64,000 nucleotides of DNA, from the NCBI RefSeq assembly GCF_002234595.1, contig NZ_NMUL01000023.1, positions 186,001 to 250,000 of the forward strand, given 5' to 3'. This stretch comes from Amycolatopsis vastitatis (GTDB lineage Bacteria; Actinomycetota; Actinomycetes; Mycobacteriales; Pseudonocardiaceae). A program made the translations under genes and the position numbers. The notes under the pieces were generated by a model, which saw only the letters and a list, made by a program, of their open reading frames with translations, was not told where the DNA came from and did no database searches. Of the stretch, positions 31,142 to 40,255 are shown one piece after another (the stretch's first letter is position 1; every line of letters begins with the position of its first letter).

Positions 31142-31810
31142 TCAGGCGTAGCTGGCGCGGCCCGACGCGACGAGCCGCGACACCAGCCCGGCCCCGGTCT
31201 CCTCGCGCGTGATGGCGTAGCAGTAGTGGTCCCGCCAGGCGCCGGCGACGTCGAGGTAACGCTCGAACAGCCCCTCCTGCCGGTACCCCGCCTTGGTGAG
31301 AACCCGCAGGCTGGCGGCGTTTTCCGGCCGCACGGTGGCCTCCAGCCGGTGCAGCCCGGCCGGGCCGAAGGCGTGGTCGGTGACGAGCGCGACGGCGGCC
31401 GTCGCGACCCCGCCGCGGACCACGTCGGACGACACCCAGTAGCCGATCCAGGCCGACCTGAGCGACGCCCTGATGACGTTACCGACAGTGATCTGGCCTG
31501 CCAGACGCCCGTCCAGGGTGATGGTGAACGGCAGGCACTGACCACGCCGAGCGAGCGAACGTAACGCCGCCCACTGGGACGGCCACGACCAGAAGGCGTT
31601 GCGTTCCGGCCACGGGCCGACGCCGGCGGGCTCCCACATCTCGAGATGCGCCCGGTCCCGGAGCCGGATCCGGCTCCACTCGCCAGCGTCGCGCAGCCGG
31701 ACCGGCCGGACCGCGACCTCGCCCGCGGGCACCCGCAGCGAGCCGAGCCGGGCCGGCCACCCCGGGTGCCGGCTTTCGACCGGGTAGGACACACCCGACA
31801 CGGCGTTCAT
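31142..31810 (-). CDS. GNAT N-acetyltransferase, RimJ/RimL type
   Basis: A 222-residue protein with WIGYWVSSDVVRGGVATAAV (acetyl-CoA loop, Q/RxxGxG/A form) and RLEATVRPENAASLRVLTKA then GYRQEGLFERY, the classic end of RimJ-type ribosomal-protein acetyltransferases. ATG 31810 overlaps the stop of the glp/moeA gene. The substrate could be a ribosomal protein N-terminus; in mycobacteria the syntenic gene is annotated rimJ. Confidence 0.87.
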   Translation of the reverse strand: MNAVSGVSYPVESRHPGWPARLGSLRVPAGEVAVRPVRLRDAGEWSRIRLRDRAHLEMWEPAGVGPWPERNAFWSWPSQWAALRSLARRGQCLPFTITLDGRLAGQITVGNVIRASLRSAWIGYWVSSDVVRGGVATAAVALVTDHAFGPAGLHRLEATVRPENAASLRVLTKAGYRQEGLFERYLDVAGAWRDHYCYAITREETGAGLVSRLVASGRASYA

Positions 31811-33087
31811 CAGGCCCGTTGTGCCAGGAAGGTGACCTGGACCTGCTCGCCCGCGGGCACCTCGGTCAGCTCCTCCGGCACGTTGATCAGGCAGTTCGCC
31901 TCGGCCAGCGACGCGAGCAGGTGCGCCCCGGACTGGCCGAGCGGCTGGACCAGGTATTCGCCGTTGGCCTCGTCGCGCAGCAGCTGGCCGCGCAGGAACC
32001 CGCGCCTGCCCTCGGTCGACGTGATCGGCGACAGCAGCCGCGCGCCGACGATCCGCCGGTGCGGGTTGCGGGTCCCGCGCGCCGCGCGGATCAGCGGCCG
32101 CACCAGCACCTCGAACACCACCAGCGCGCTCATCGGGTTGCCAGGGATGAGGAACGTCGGCACCGAGTCGGGGCCGAGCCTGCCGAAGCCCTGGACCGAG
32201 CCGGGGTGCATCGCCACCCGCGTCATGTCGATCCGGCCGAGGTCGGACAGCGCGGCGTGGACCTCGTCTCCGGTGGTGCCCCCGGCGCCGCCCGCGACCA
32301 CGACGATCTCCGACATCAGCAGCCTGCCCTCGACGACCTCCCGCAGCCGTTTCGGCTCGCTCGGCACGATGCCGACCCGGCTGACCTCGGCGCCCGCGTC
32401 CCGGGCGGCCGCGGACAGCGCGTAGGAGTTGACGTCGTAGACCTGCCCGACCGACGGCGTCCGGTCGATGTCGACCAGCTCGTCGCCCACCGACACGATG
32501 GACACGCGCGGCCGTGGGTAGACGAGGACTTTCGCCCGGCCGACGGCGGCCAGCAGGCCCACCTGCGCCGACCCGATCGTGTCGCCGCGGCGGACCGCGA
32601 CATCACCGATCTGGACGTCTTCGCCGGCCCGGCGCACGTATCCCGCCGACGGCACCGAGCGGTGCACGGTCACGCGAGCCTGGTGCCCGTCGGTGTAGGC
32701 GAGCGGCACGACCGCGTCGGCGAGCGTCGGCAGCGGCGCGCCGGTGTCGACCCGCACGGCCTGACCGGGCTGGAGCCGCCGCGGCTGGCGCGAACCCGCC
32801 GCGATCTCCCCGACGACCGGCAACTGCACCGGTTCCTGCCCGGCGTTGCGGACGTCGACGCTGCGGACGGCGTACCCGTCGATCGCGGCCTGGTCGAACC
32901 CGGGCAGCGCGTGCTCGGCGACCACCTCCTCGGCGCAGAGCAGGCCCTGGGCCTCGGAGATCGCCACGCGCACCGGCTGGGGCCGGACGGCGGCGTCCAA
33001 GGTCATCGAGATCTGCGCGTCCACCGAGCGCAGCTCGGCCTCGTCCCCGGCCACTTCGGGCCGCGCCGCGTCGAGGGATTCCGTCAT
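31810..33087 (-). CDS. glp: Gephyrin-like molybdopterin molybdotransferase (Glp / MoeA family)
   Basis: A 425-residue protein from ATG 33087 (MTESLDAARP); a longer start at 33120 lies inside galU. MoeA hallmarks: PGFDQAAIDGYAVRSVD, GAPLPTLADAVVPLA, VSIVSVGDELVDID, VVVAGGAGGTTGDEV, and PTFLIPGNPMSALVVFEVLV. MoeA inserts molybdate into adenylated molybdopterin; the actinobacterial Glp form also takes part in cell division with GlpR. TGAGG replaces part of the usual GGTSVG motif (here GGAGGTTGD), which may fit the Glp branch rather than catalytic MoeA. It overlaps galU by four bases. Confidence 0.88.
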   Translation of the reverse strand: MTESLDAARPEVAGDEAELRSVDAQISMTLDAAVRPQPVRVAISEAQGLLCAEEVVAEHALPGFDQAAIDGYAVRSVDVRNAGQEPVQLPVVGEIAAGSRQPRRLQPGQAVRVDTGAPLPTLADAVVPLAYTDGHQARVTVHRSVPSAGYVRRAGEDVQIGDVAVRRGDTIGSAQVGLLAAVGRAKVLVYPRPRVSIVSVGDELVDIDRTPSVGQVYDVNSYALSAAARDAGAEVSRVGIVPSEPKRLREVVEGRLLMSEIVVVAGGAGGTTGDEVHAALSDLGRIDMTRVAMHPGSVQGFGRLGPDSVPTFLIPGNPMSALVVFEVLVRPLIRAARGTRNPHRRIVGARLLSPITSTEGRRGFLRGQLLRDEANGEYLVQPLGQSGAHLLASLAEANCLINVPEELTEVPAGEQVQVTFLAQRA

Positions 33088-33989
33088 GGGCGCTCTGTCC
33101 CGATCCGTTCCGTCAGCCACGCCCGTAAAGATGGACCGTACTCGGGCGTTTCAAGCGCGAAATCGACCGCGGCGCGCAGGAAACCACCCGGATTCCCCAG
33201 GTCGTGGCGTCCGCCGCGGTGCACCACGACGTGCACCGGGTGCCCCTCGCTGATCAGCAGCGCCACCGCGTCGGTCAGCTGCAGCTCGCCACCGCTGCCC
33301 GGCGTGATCCGCTTCAGCGCGTCGAAGATCGCCCGGTCGAGCAGGTAGCGCCCGGCCGCGGCGTAGGTCGACGGCGCGTCCTCCGGCTTCGGCTTCTCGA
33401 CCATCCCGTGCACCCGCTTGACGTCTTCGTCGTCGGTGTCGGTGACGTCGAAGACGCCGTACGGCGAGATCTCGGCCTTCGGGATGTCGAACGCGCACAG
33501 CACGCTGCCGCCGTACTGGGCGCGGACCGCGCTCATCCGCTCCAGCACGCCGGTGGGTAGCACCAGGTCATCCGGGAGCAGCACGGCGACGGCCTCATCG
33601 TCGGGCTTCAGGTTCGGCTCGGCCTGCGCGACGGCGTGGCCGAGGCCGAGCGCCTGCTCCTGGATGGCGGTCTCGACGGCGAGCAGTTCCGACCCGCGGC
33701 GCACCTTGGCGAGCAGTTCGGTCTTGCCCTTGGCCTCGAGGTTCTGCTCCAGCTCGGGCTGCTTCTCGAAATACTTGACGACCGCGTCCTTGCCCGGCGA
33801 GGTCACGATCACCAGGCGTTCCGCACCCGCGGCGGCGGCCTCGGCCGCGACCAGCTCGATCCCCGGCGTGTCCACCACCGGCAGCAGTTCCTTGGGCACG
33901 GCCTTCGTCGCCGGAAGGAACCGTGTCCCCAGGCCGGCGGCAGGCACGATGGCGGTTCTGAACGTCTGGGTGGTTGCGGCGCCCGTCAT
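33084..33989 (-). CDS. galU: UTP-glucose-1-phosphate uridylyltransferase
   Basis: A 301-residue protein from ATG 33989. It has the nucleotidyltransferase start AIVPAAGLGTRFLPATKAVP, then KELLPVVDTPGIE, AVLLPDDLV (metal/UTP Asp), MVEKPKPEDAPS and SGGELQLTDA. It makes UDP-glucose for wall polymers and galactose metabolism, fitting with galT at 48842. Only 24 bp separate its start from the divergent formyl-THF cyclo-ligase gene, so promoters overlap and one or both transcripts may be nearly leaderless. Confidence 0.95.
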   Translation of the reverse strand: MTGAATTQTFRTAIVPAAGLGTRFLPATKAVPKELLPVVDTPGIELVAAEAAAAGAERLVIVTSPGKDAVVKYFEKQPELEQNLEAKGKTELLAKVRRGSELLAVETAIQEQALGLGHAVAQAEPNLKPDDEAVAVLLPDDLVLPTGVLERMSAVRAQYGGSVLCAFDIPKAEISPYGVFDVTDTDDEDVKRVHGMVEKPKPEDAPSTYAAAGRYLLDRAIFDALKRITPGSGGELQLTDAVALLISEGHPVHVVVHRGGRHDLGNPGGFLRAAVDFALETPEYGPSLRAWLTERIGTERP

Positions 33990-34013
33990 GGGCGCAAAGC
34001 CTAACGTGAGGTC

Positions 34014-34604
34014 ATGCACGCGCTGGGCAATGAGCACCTGAGCAAGGCGGAGTGGCGCGACCGGCTCACGCGCGCGCGGGCGGACCAGACGGCCGAATCC
34101 CACGCCCGCGAGGCATCCGCGCTGGTCAGCGTGGTGTCGAAAGTCACAGTCGGCACCGTGTGCGCCTACCTACCCTTCGGTAACGAACCGGGCACGACAG
34201 CGTTCGTCGACGCGCTGGCGGCCGGGGGCGCACGGGTGCTGCTGCCCGTCATCCTCTCGCGGACGGAGCCGCTCGACTGGGCCGAGTACACGGGCGAGGC
34301 CGATCTGGTGCCCAGCCGGTTCCGCGGGATCCGCGAGCCGGGGGGAAAACGCCTGGGTAGCGACGCCGTGGGGGCGGCCGAGCTGGTCCTGGTGCCCGCG
34401 CTGGCCGTGGACCACCGGGGCGTCCGGCTCGGCCGGGGCGCCGGCCACTACGATCGCTCGCTGGTGTTCGCCGCGGCCGGCGCGACGCTGCTGGCGGTGG
34501 TCCGTGACGAAGAGCTGGTCGAACGGCTGCCCGGGGAACCTCACGACGTGCGCATGAGCGGGGCCTTGACACCGGGTCGAGGCGTGCTCGAGCTGCCGAT
34601 GTGA
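34014..34604 (+). CDS. 5-formyltetrahydrofolate cyclo-ligase
   Basis: A 196-residue protein: VCAYLPFGNEPGTTAFVDAL, VLLPVIL, LVPALAVDHRGVRLGRGAGH then YDRSL, the conserved folate/ATP region. It converts 5-formyl-THF to methenyl-THF with ATP. Divergent from galU as in mycobacteria. ATG 34014 lacks a strong ribosome site; a downstream start is possible. Confidence 0.92.
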   Translation: MHALGNEHLSKAEWRDRLTRARADQTAESHAREASALVSVVSKVTVGTVCAYLPFGNEPGTTAFVDALAAGGARVLLPVILSRTEPLDWAEYTGEADLVPSRFRGIREPGGKRLGSDAVGAAELVLVPALAVDHRGVRLGRGAGHYDRSLVFAAAGATLLAVVRDEELVERLPGEPHDVRMSGALTPGRGVLELPM

Positions 34605-34690
34605 GCAACGAGGAATTGCTTTCGGGGAATGCTTTCAAGCACAATCGGGTTAGCACTCTGGTCGGATGAGTGCCAGCAAAGGAGCCGTCA

Positions 34691-34990
34691 GTGCCTACGT
34701 ACCAGTACGCCTGCAAAGAATGCGACCACCGGTTCGAAGCCGTGCAGTCGTTCTCGGACCCCAGCCTGACCGTGTGCCCGCAGTGCTCCGGCGCGCTGCG
34801 CAAGGTCTTCAGCTCGGTCGGCGTGGTCTTCAAGGGCAGCGGGTTCTACCGCACCGACTCGCGCGACTCGAGCAAGTCGAGCACCGCGACGACGCCGGCG
34901 AAGACCGAGACCAAGACTGAGTCGAAGCCGGACACGAGCGCGGCATCATCCTCCTCGGGTACGACGAAAACGGCCGCCGCGGCGTCCTGA
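34691..34990 (+). CDS. FmdB-family zinc-ribbon protein
   Basis: GTG 34691 with AAGGAG upstream. PTYQYACKECDHRFEAVQSF and LTVCPQCSGALRKVFS give two CxxC pairs of a zinc ribbon; GVVFKGSGFYRTDSR closes the conserved part. A Ser/Thr/Lys-rich low-complexity tail follows. Role unknown; the family is annotated as a regulatory-type zinc ribbon. Confidence 0.9.
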   Translation: MPTYQYACKECDHRFEAVQSFSDPSLTVCPQCSGALRKVFSSVGVVFKGSGFYRTDSRDSSKSSTATTPAKTETKTESKPDTSAASSSSGTTKTAAAAS

Positions 34991-35121
34991 CGCCGGAGGT
35001 TGTCCACAACACCCCGGTTGTCCACAGATGCCGGACGCGGCCCTTCCGGCGGCACGTCCGGCTTCCCTAACGTCGATCTCGTGCGGCACACCGCCGCATC
35101 CGATCCGGCCGAGGGGGCCCT

Positions 35122-35769
35122 GTGGACGTCCTGTCGAAGCTCCACCCACCCGTTTTCACCCTGCTGCCGGGCAGGCGGACGCGGCTGATCCGCCGCGGGC
35201 TCGCCGCCTGCCTGCTGTTGACCGGGGCGCTGCTGTTCGCCTACCCCGGTTCCGCGCGGGGCGCGCCGACGACTCCGACCGTCGTCGCCGCCCACGACCT
35301 GCCCGTTGGCGCGACTCTGCGCGCCGGCGACGTCCGGCTGGCCGACCTTCCCGACGAAACGCGGCCCGAGGGCTCGCTGAGCACCCTGGACGCCGTTGAC
35401 GGGCGCCTGCTGGCGGGCGCCGTCCGTGCCGGTGAACCCCTGACCGACGTCCGCTTGGCCACGGCCCTCGCCGGCTCGGGTGATCCCGGGACGGCGACCG
35501 TGCCGGTCCGGCTGGCCGACGCGGCCGTCGCCGGACTGCTGGCGCCCGGCCGGCGCGTCGACGTCGTGGCCGCGTCCGAACCGGGGACGTCCGCGTCGGT
35601 GCTGGCCGCCGGCGCGACGGTGGTCGAGGTGGAGCACCAAGACACGACGCCGAAGGCGCTCGGCCCACCCGACAAGGGACCACTCGTGCTGCTCCGGCTC
35701 CCCGAAGCGACCGCGACCAGGGTGGCGGCGATTTCACTGGAGCGTCCGGTGACGGTTACTCTCCGCTAG
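35122..35769 (+). CDS. SAF-domain (CpaB/RcpC-like) membrane protein
   Basis: A 215-residue protein. One N-terminal helix (RGLAACLLLTGALLFAYPG), then an SAF domain: VVAAHDLPVGATLRAGDVRL, EGSLSTLDAVDGRLLAGAV, GEPLTDVRL, and a C-terminal RcpC-like part. This family assembles Flp-type pili, but no pilus genes are adjacent; stand-alone copies are usual in this actinobacterial neighbourhood. GTG 35122 is chosen for the position of the helix. Confidence 0.82.
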   Translation: MDVLSKLHPPVFTLLPGRRTRLIRRGLAACLLLTGALLFAYPGSARGAPTTPTVVAAHDLPVGATLRAGDVRLADLPDETRPEGSLSTLDAVDGRLLAGAVRAGEPLTDVRLATALAGSGDPGTATVPVRLADAAVAGLLAPGRRVDVVAASEPGTSASVLAAGATVVEVEHQDTTPKALGPPDKGPLVLLRLPEATATRVAAISLERPVTVTLR

Positions 35770-35825
35770 CCCACGCCCGCCGAGACGGGCGACGGCGTCC
35801 CCTTCCGGTTCGTGAGGAGTGCAAG

Positions 35826-36239
35826 GTGTTCAAAGGCTTCAAGGACTTCCTGATGCGCGGCAACGTCGTCGACCTCGCCGTCGCGGTGGTCATCGGCTCG
35901 GCGTTCACGACGATCGTCACGGCGTTCACCAGCGGCCTGATCAAGCCGCTGATCAGCACGATCGGCGGGACCGACGCCGCGAACGGCCTCGGGTACCAGA
36001 TCTTCGACAACAACAAGGCGACGTTCCTGGACTTCGGCGGCGTCATCAACGCCGCGATCAACTTCGTGCTGGTCGCGGCGGTGGTCTACTTCGTGATCGT
36101 GATGCCGGTGAAGAAGCTGCAGGAACGCCGCAAGCGCGGCCAGGAGCCGGGTCCGTCGGAGCCGACGGACGTGGAGCTGCTGATCGAGATCCGCGACCTG
36201 CTGCGCGCGCAGTACCAGCGCGACACCGACCGCGGCTGA
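35826..36239 (+). CDS. mscL: Large-conductance mechanosensitive channel
   Basis: A 137-residue protein. FKDFLMRGNVVDLAVAVVIG SAFT pattern (N-terminal amphipathic helix and TM1 with the AVxxG packing motif), a periplasmic loop, TM2 (INFVLVAAVVYFVIVMPV), and a basic RRKR then acidic C-terminal bundle (TDVELLIEIRDLLRAQ). It opens under membrane tension to release solutes. GTG start at 35826 with GAGGAGTGCAAG upstream. Confidence 0.97.
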   Translation: MFKGFKDFLMRGNVVDLAVAVVIGSAFTTIVTAFTSGLIKPLISTIGGTDAANGLGYQIFDNNKATFLDFGGVINAAINFVLVAAVVYFVIVMPVKKLQERRKRGQEPGPSEPTDVELLIEIRDLLRAQYQRDTDRG

Positions 36240-36245
36240 CGCCGG

Positions 36246-36734
36246 TCAGCGGTCGTGGTGCGGTGGCCGGTTCTCCCGGTACCAGTCGTCCGGGAGGCCG
36301 GAACGCCGCTCGGGATCGCGCTCGTCGGAGGTCGTCTCGGGCAGGACGTCCCCGAAGATCTCGTCGACCCGGCGGCGCTGGTCGCTACCGGCCTTGGGGT
36401 CGCGTTTCTGACCGGGCATGCCCCCAGTCTCCCACGACCCGTTGTTTGACAACTCCAGAGAGAACCTCGACCGGCGGGGGTGCGCCCGCACCTCGTCCCG
36501 CCAGCCGCGGATCTGCTCCTCGCTGTGCAGATAGCCGGTACCCGGCCCGGACGGGAGGTCGATGCCCGCGAGCATCTCGAGCGCCCAGAGCTGGTCCTCG
36601 TCGAGATCGACCCGGCCCGCGAAGTCGTCGCTGAGCCACTGCATGGCCCAGCGATCGGCCTCGTCCCGGGTGGCCCGTCCGGAGAGGACACCGTCGAACC
36701 AGGCCTCGATCTCGTCCAGGTCCGGCCCGGTCAC
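36246..36734 (-). CDS. Two-part hypothetical protein: helical N-terminal region plus MPGQKRD-type conserved small domain
   Basis: A single 162-codon frame from GTG 36734, overlapping the moaB2 stop (GTGA). The first ~88 residues (DLDEIEAWFDGVLSGRATRD ... SEEQIRGWRDEVRAHP) are acidic and helical. The last 57 start at an internal ATG (MPGQKRDPKAGSDQRRRVDE) and end WYRENRPPHHDR; this second part resembles a small protein conserved next to mscL in actinobacteria. There is no stop between, so here they are one protein, or the short form is also made from the internal ATG. Confidence 0.65.
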   Translation of the reverse strand: MTGPDLDEIEAWFDGVLSGRATRDEADRWAMQWLSDDFAGRVDLDEDQLWALEMLAGIDLPSGPGTGYLHSEEQIRGWRDEVRAHPRRSRFSLELSNNGSWETGGMPGQKRDPKAGSDQRRRVDEIFGDVLPETTSDERDPERRSGLPDDWYRENRPPHHDR

Positions 36735-37231
36735 ACCTCTTCGATGCCAGAAAGCTCGTCGATCACGTGCGGCACGAGCGAGGTCAGCGTCGCCATCCCG
36801 TCGCGGACCGCGGAGCGCGAGCCGGCGAGGTTGACCACCAGGGTGCTGCCCGACACCCCGGCGAGCCCGCGCGAAATCCCGGCGTCGACCGCGCCGGCGG
36901 CCAGGCCGGACGCGCGGATCGCTTCGCTGATGCCCGGGATGGGGCGGTCGAGCACACCGGCGGTGGCGTCGGGGGTGCGGTCACGCGGCAGCACACCGGT
37001 GCCGCCGACGGTGATCACCAGGTCGGCGCCGCCGATCACGGCGGTGTTGAGCGCGTTGCGGATTCCCGCGGTCTCGGCTTCGACGACCACGACACCGTCG
37101 ACGATGAAGCCCGCTTCTTCGAGCAGCTCCGTGACCAGCGGGCCAGTGGTGTCCTCGTGCTCCCCGTGCGCCACGCGATCGTCCACGATGACCACGAGGG
37201 CCCGGCCCAGCCGTTGTGCACTCCGTTCCAT
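36731..37231 (-). CDS. moaB2: MogA/MoaB-family molybdopterin protein
   Basis: A 166-residue protein from ATG 37231 (MERSAQRLGRALVVIVDDRV). LVITVGGTGVLPRDRTPDAT is the MPT-binding GGTG motif, and SRGLAGVSGSTLVVNLAGS the second conserved block. It is thought to adenylate molybdopterin before MoeA acts. Syntenic with mycobacterial moaB2, and functionally linked to glp at 31810 and to the molybdopterin oxidoreductase at 45562. Confidence 0.9.
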   Translation of the reverse strand: MERSAQRLGRALVVIVDDRVAHGEHEDTTGPLVTELLEEAGFIVDGVVVVEAETAGIRNALNTAVIGGADLVITVGGTGVLPRDRTPDATAGVLDRPIPGISEAIRASGLAAGAVDAGISRGLAGVSGSTLVVNLAGSRSAVRDGMATLTSLVPHVIDELSGIEEV

Positions 37232-37354
37232 GGCGCCCACCGTAGTCGGTTTCGGTCACCCGGCGCCGGGAGGTGCCGGGTGAGTTCTGACGATTTGGTG
37301 ACGTGGGCCCGCTAGCCGGGGTGCGCCCCGGCCCGGCCCCCTAGCGTGGCCGGT

Positions 37355-38416
37355 ATGCGCGTGCTGGTCACCGGCGGAGCCGGGTTCATCGGGTCTCACA
37401 TCGCCGATCTCCTGGCGGACGGGGGTGACGAGGTCGTGGTGCTGGACAACCTGCTCCCGACGGCCCACGGATCCCCTGCCCCGCCGCCGTACACCGGCAG
37501 GCACCGCTTCCTGCGCGGCGACGTCACCGACGCCGAAATCGTCGCGGAGCTGCTGAACGGCGTCGACGCGGTGTGCCACCAGGCGGCGGTGGTCGGGCAC
37601 GGGATCGACCCGTCGGACGCGCCGTCGTACGCCCTGCACAACGACTACGGCACGGCGGTGCTGCTGGCCGGGATGCACGCGGCCGGGGTGCGGAAGCTGG
37701 TGCTGGCGTCGTCGATGGTCGTCTACGGCGAAGGCCGGTATTCGTGCCCGGACCACGGCGTGGTGGCACCGTCGCCGCGTCGCCGGTCCGATGTGGACGC
37801 CGGCCGGTTCGAGCCGAGGTGTCCCTCGTGCGCGGCCGAGCTGGGCTGGGAGCTCGTGCCCGAGGACGCGCCGCTGAACCCGCGCAGCACGTACGCGGCG
37901 ACGAAGCTCGCGCAGGAACACCTGGCCGGTGCGTGGGCACGGCAGACGGGCGGCAGCGTGTGGGCGATGCGCTACCACAACGTCTACGGCCCGCGGATGC
38001 CGCAGAACACGCCGTACGCCGGGGTCGCGTCGCTCTTCCGCTCGGCGCTCGTGCGCGGCGAGGCACCGGCCGTCCTCGAGGACGGCCGCCAGCAACGCGA
38101 CTTCGTCCACGTGCACGACGTCGCGAGGGCGAACGTCCTGGCGCTGCGCACGGACGGCCCGGCGGGCGATCTCACGCCGGTGAACGTCTGCTCCGGGACC
38201 CCGCACACGGTCGGCGAGCTGGCGGAGGAGCTGGCACGGGCGTGCGACGGCCCGGCGCCCCGGGTGATCGGCGGCGCGCGTCCCGCCGACGTCCGGCACG
38301 TCGTCGCCGATCCGGCCCGCGCCCGCGCACTGCTGGGCTTCACCGCGGAAATCGGCTTCGAAGCGGGAATCGCCGACTTCGCGACGGCGGAACTGCGCGC
38401 CCCCGTTGGCGTTTAG
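37355..38416 (+). CDS. NAD-dependent epimerase/dehydratase (SDR family)
   Basis: A 353-residue protein from ATG 37355. VLVTGGAGFIGSHIADLL gives the Rossmann NAD site, VCHQAAVVGHGID follows, STYAATKLAQEHLAG gives the catalytic YxxxK, and DFVHVHDVARANVL the sugar-binding region. It has an insertion with two CxxC-like cysteines (YSCPDHG, EPRCPSCAAELGWE), suggesting a zinc-ribbon insert as seen in some dTDP-sugar epimerases. The substrate is probably a nucleotide sugar. It ends four bases inside the convergent gene at 38413. Confidence 0.9.
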   Translation: MRVLVTGGAGFIGSHIADLLADGGDEVVVLDNLLPTAHGSPAPPPYTGRHRFLRGDVTDAEIVAELLNGVDAVCHQAAVVGHGIDPSDAPSYALHNDYGTAVLLAGMHAAGVRKLVLASSMVVYGEGRYSCPDHGVVAPSPRRRSDVDAGRFEPRCPSCAAELGWELVPEDAPLNPRSTYAATKLAQEHLAGAWARQTGGSVWAMRYHNVYGPRMPQNTPYAGVASLFRSALVRGEAPAVLEDGRQQRDFVHVHDVARANVLALRTDGPAGDLTPVNVCSGTPHTVGELAEELARACDGPAPRVIGGARPADVRHVVADPARARALLGFTAEIGFEAGIADFATAELRAPVGV

Positions 38417-39189
38417 TCCGTGAACGCCCGCGCGACGGCGAGGCTGTCCTCGTAGACGTGGTAGCGGGTGATCACACCACTGTCAACGGTGAGGTGAAGG
38501 GCGCAGCGGGCGCTGTACGCCCGACCGGTGGCCTTCACCGTCTGGCGGATCTCTCCGAGCACCACCGCGTCCCGGCCGTCGACCAGGACCCTCGACATCA
38601 CTCCACCCCGCTCCCCGTGGAACTCGTTCAACTGGCGGAAGTGGTCGGCAACGTCGGCGCGCGTCGACCGCGGCCGGATCCACGGCACCGCGGCGTGCCC
38701 GGCCTCCGGCCAATCGAGCTGCCAGTCAAGCTGCCGGTCGACGCCGTCCGCGAACAGTTCGGCGATCCGGTCCGGGTTCCCTTCCGCCAGCCGGGCGAGG
38801 AACTCGGTCACGGCCGCCCGGGTGCTCGCCTCCGCCCCGGTGAACTGGTGGTCGTGCCGGATCCGGCCGTCCGCGTCGAGCAGGAGGAAGATGGTGCCGC
38901 TCCACACCGGGGCGCCACCCGTCGCGGGAACCATGTGAGTGGTGAACGTGACCGCGTCGTGGTGGGTCACGACGTCGTCCGCCGCGACGAAGACGAACTC
39001 CCCGGTCGCGACGAACCGGTCGTAAGCGGCGGTGACCCGGGCCTGGAGCGCGTCGTGTCCCCGGTGCTCGGCGGTTTCGGTGTACTGCACGCCGTCTTCG
39101 GCCCACAGCTGCGCCACGGCGCTGCGCCGCACGGCGGCGTCCGGCTCGTTCCACACCGCCACGTAGCGGCTGATCAAGTTCGAGGTCAT
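38413..39189 (-). CDS. Double SnoaL-like domain protein
   Basis: 258 residues from ATG 39189. Two SnoaL-type (NTF2-fold) halves: SRYVAVWNEPDAAVRRSAVA ... GHDALQARVTAAYDRFV and VTEFLARLAEGNPDRIAELF ... HFRQLNEFHGE. Such proteins are isomerases, hydrolases or binding proteins; no catalytic assignment is possible. It is divergent from the WYL regulator at 39254, which probably controls it. Confidence 0.82.
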   Translation of the reverse strand: MTSNLISRYVAVWNEPDAAVRRSAVAQLWAEDGVQYTETAEHRGHDALQARVTAAYDRFVATGEFVFVAADDVVTHHDAVTFTTHMVPATGGAPVWSGTIFLLLDADGRIRHDHQFTGAEASTRAAVTEFLARLAEGNPDRIAELFADGVDRQLDWQLDWPEAGHAAVPWIRPRSTRADVADHFRQLNEFHGERGGVMSRVLVDGRDAVVLGEIRQTVKATGRAYSARCALHLTVDSGVITRYHVYEDSLAVARAFTD

Positions 39190-39253
39190 GGTCAGGAAGC
39201 TAGAGCGGGTTCCCTGACACCTTTCGTCAGTGGATCCGGGCAGACTTCCGGAC

Positions 39254-40255
39254 ATGCGTGCGACTCGCCTGGTGTCCCTGCTGCTGCTTTTGCAGACCAG
39301 GGACCGGATGACCGCTCGGGAACTGGCGGACGCCCTGGAGGTGTCGGTCCGGACGATCTACCGGGACGTCGATTCGCTCGGCGCCGCCGGTGTGCCGGTG
39401 TACGGCGAGCCGGGGCACGACGGCGGCTACCGGCTGCTCGACGGCTACCGGACCCGGCTGACCGGCCTCACCGCGGACGAAGCCGAGGCACTGTTCCTGA
39501 CCGGGCTCCCAGCCGCGGCGGCCCAGCTGGGCCTGACGGCAGCGACGACCGCCGCGCAGCTCAAGCTCATGGCCGCGTTGCCCGCCGAGCTGCGCGACCG
39601 CGCCGGCCGCGCCGCCGGCCGGTTCCACGTCGACCTCCCGTCGTGGTACCTCCGCGCCGAACGACCCCCGCACCTGGCGCCGATCGCGGACGCCACCCGT
39701 GACCGGCACGCCCTGCGGATCCGCTACTTGCGCTGGGCGGAGCCGCACGAGATCAGCCGGACCGTGCAGCCCCACGGACTGGTCCTGAAGGCGGGAAACT
39801 GGTACCTCGTGGCCCGCGGCGGGGAGCAGTTCCGGACCTACCGGATCTCCCGGATCCTCGACGTGGACGTCCTCCCCGAGCGGTTCGAACGAGCCGAAGG
39901 GTTCGACCTGGCGAGCCATTGGGAGAACTACCTCGACCACTTCGACCGGCGCCGGCACCGGGACACCGCGGTCCTCCGGCTCTCCCGTCGTGGCCTCGAG
40001 CGGCTACCCGAGCTGCTCGAACCGGCCCTGGCCGCCGACGCTGCTCTGCCCGACGACCCTGTCGTGGCCCGGAAGACGAGGACCGGGCCGGACGCGGCGG
40101 GCTGGACCGAGCTCGAGATCCCGATCGAATCGGTCGAGGCCGCCGTGCCCGGACTGCTCAAGTTCGGCGCCGACGTCGAGGTCGTCGCACCGGAAGCGTT
40201 GCGAGCGGAAGTCGTCCGGACCCTGCGCGCGATGACCCGGGTCTACGGCCTCTAG
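39254..40255 (+). CDS. WYL-domain transcriptional regulator (YafY/DeoR-type)
   Basis: A 333-residue protein. N-terminal winged HTH (SLLLLLQTRDRMTARELADA, VSVRTIYRDVDSLGAAGVPV) followed by a WYL domain (GLVLKAGNWYLVARGG, FRTYRISRILDVDVL) and WCX C-terminal region. It is divergent from the SnoaL-like gene with 64 bp between, so it is likely its regulator. The stop overlaps the convergent histidine kinase stop. Confidence 0.92.
   Translation: MRATRLVSLLLLLQTRDRMTARELADALEVSVRTIYRDVDSLGAAGVPVYGEPGHDGGYRLLDGYRTRLTGLTADEAEALFLTGLPAAAAQLGLTAATTAAQLKLMAALPAELRDRAGRAAGRFHVDLPSWYLRAERPPHLAPIADATRDRHALRIRYLRWAEPHEISRTVQPHGLVLKAGNWYLVARGGEQFRTYRISRILDVDVLPERFERAEGFDLASHWENYLDHFDRRRHRDTAVLRLSRRGLERLPELLEPALAADAALPDDPVVARKTRTGPDAAGWTELEIPIESVEAAVPGLLKFGADVEVVAPEALRAEVVRTLRAMTRVYGL

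Noticed and set aside
31819..33348. 509-codon plus-strand frame opposite glp and galU
   Set aside because: It spans two real genes on the other strand and has shadow-type composition.
37573..39702. 709-codon plus-strand frame across the epimerase, SnoaL and WYL genes
   Set aside because: It crosses three well-supported genes in another frame or strand; composition is typical of an out-of-frame high-GC reading.
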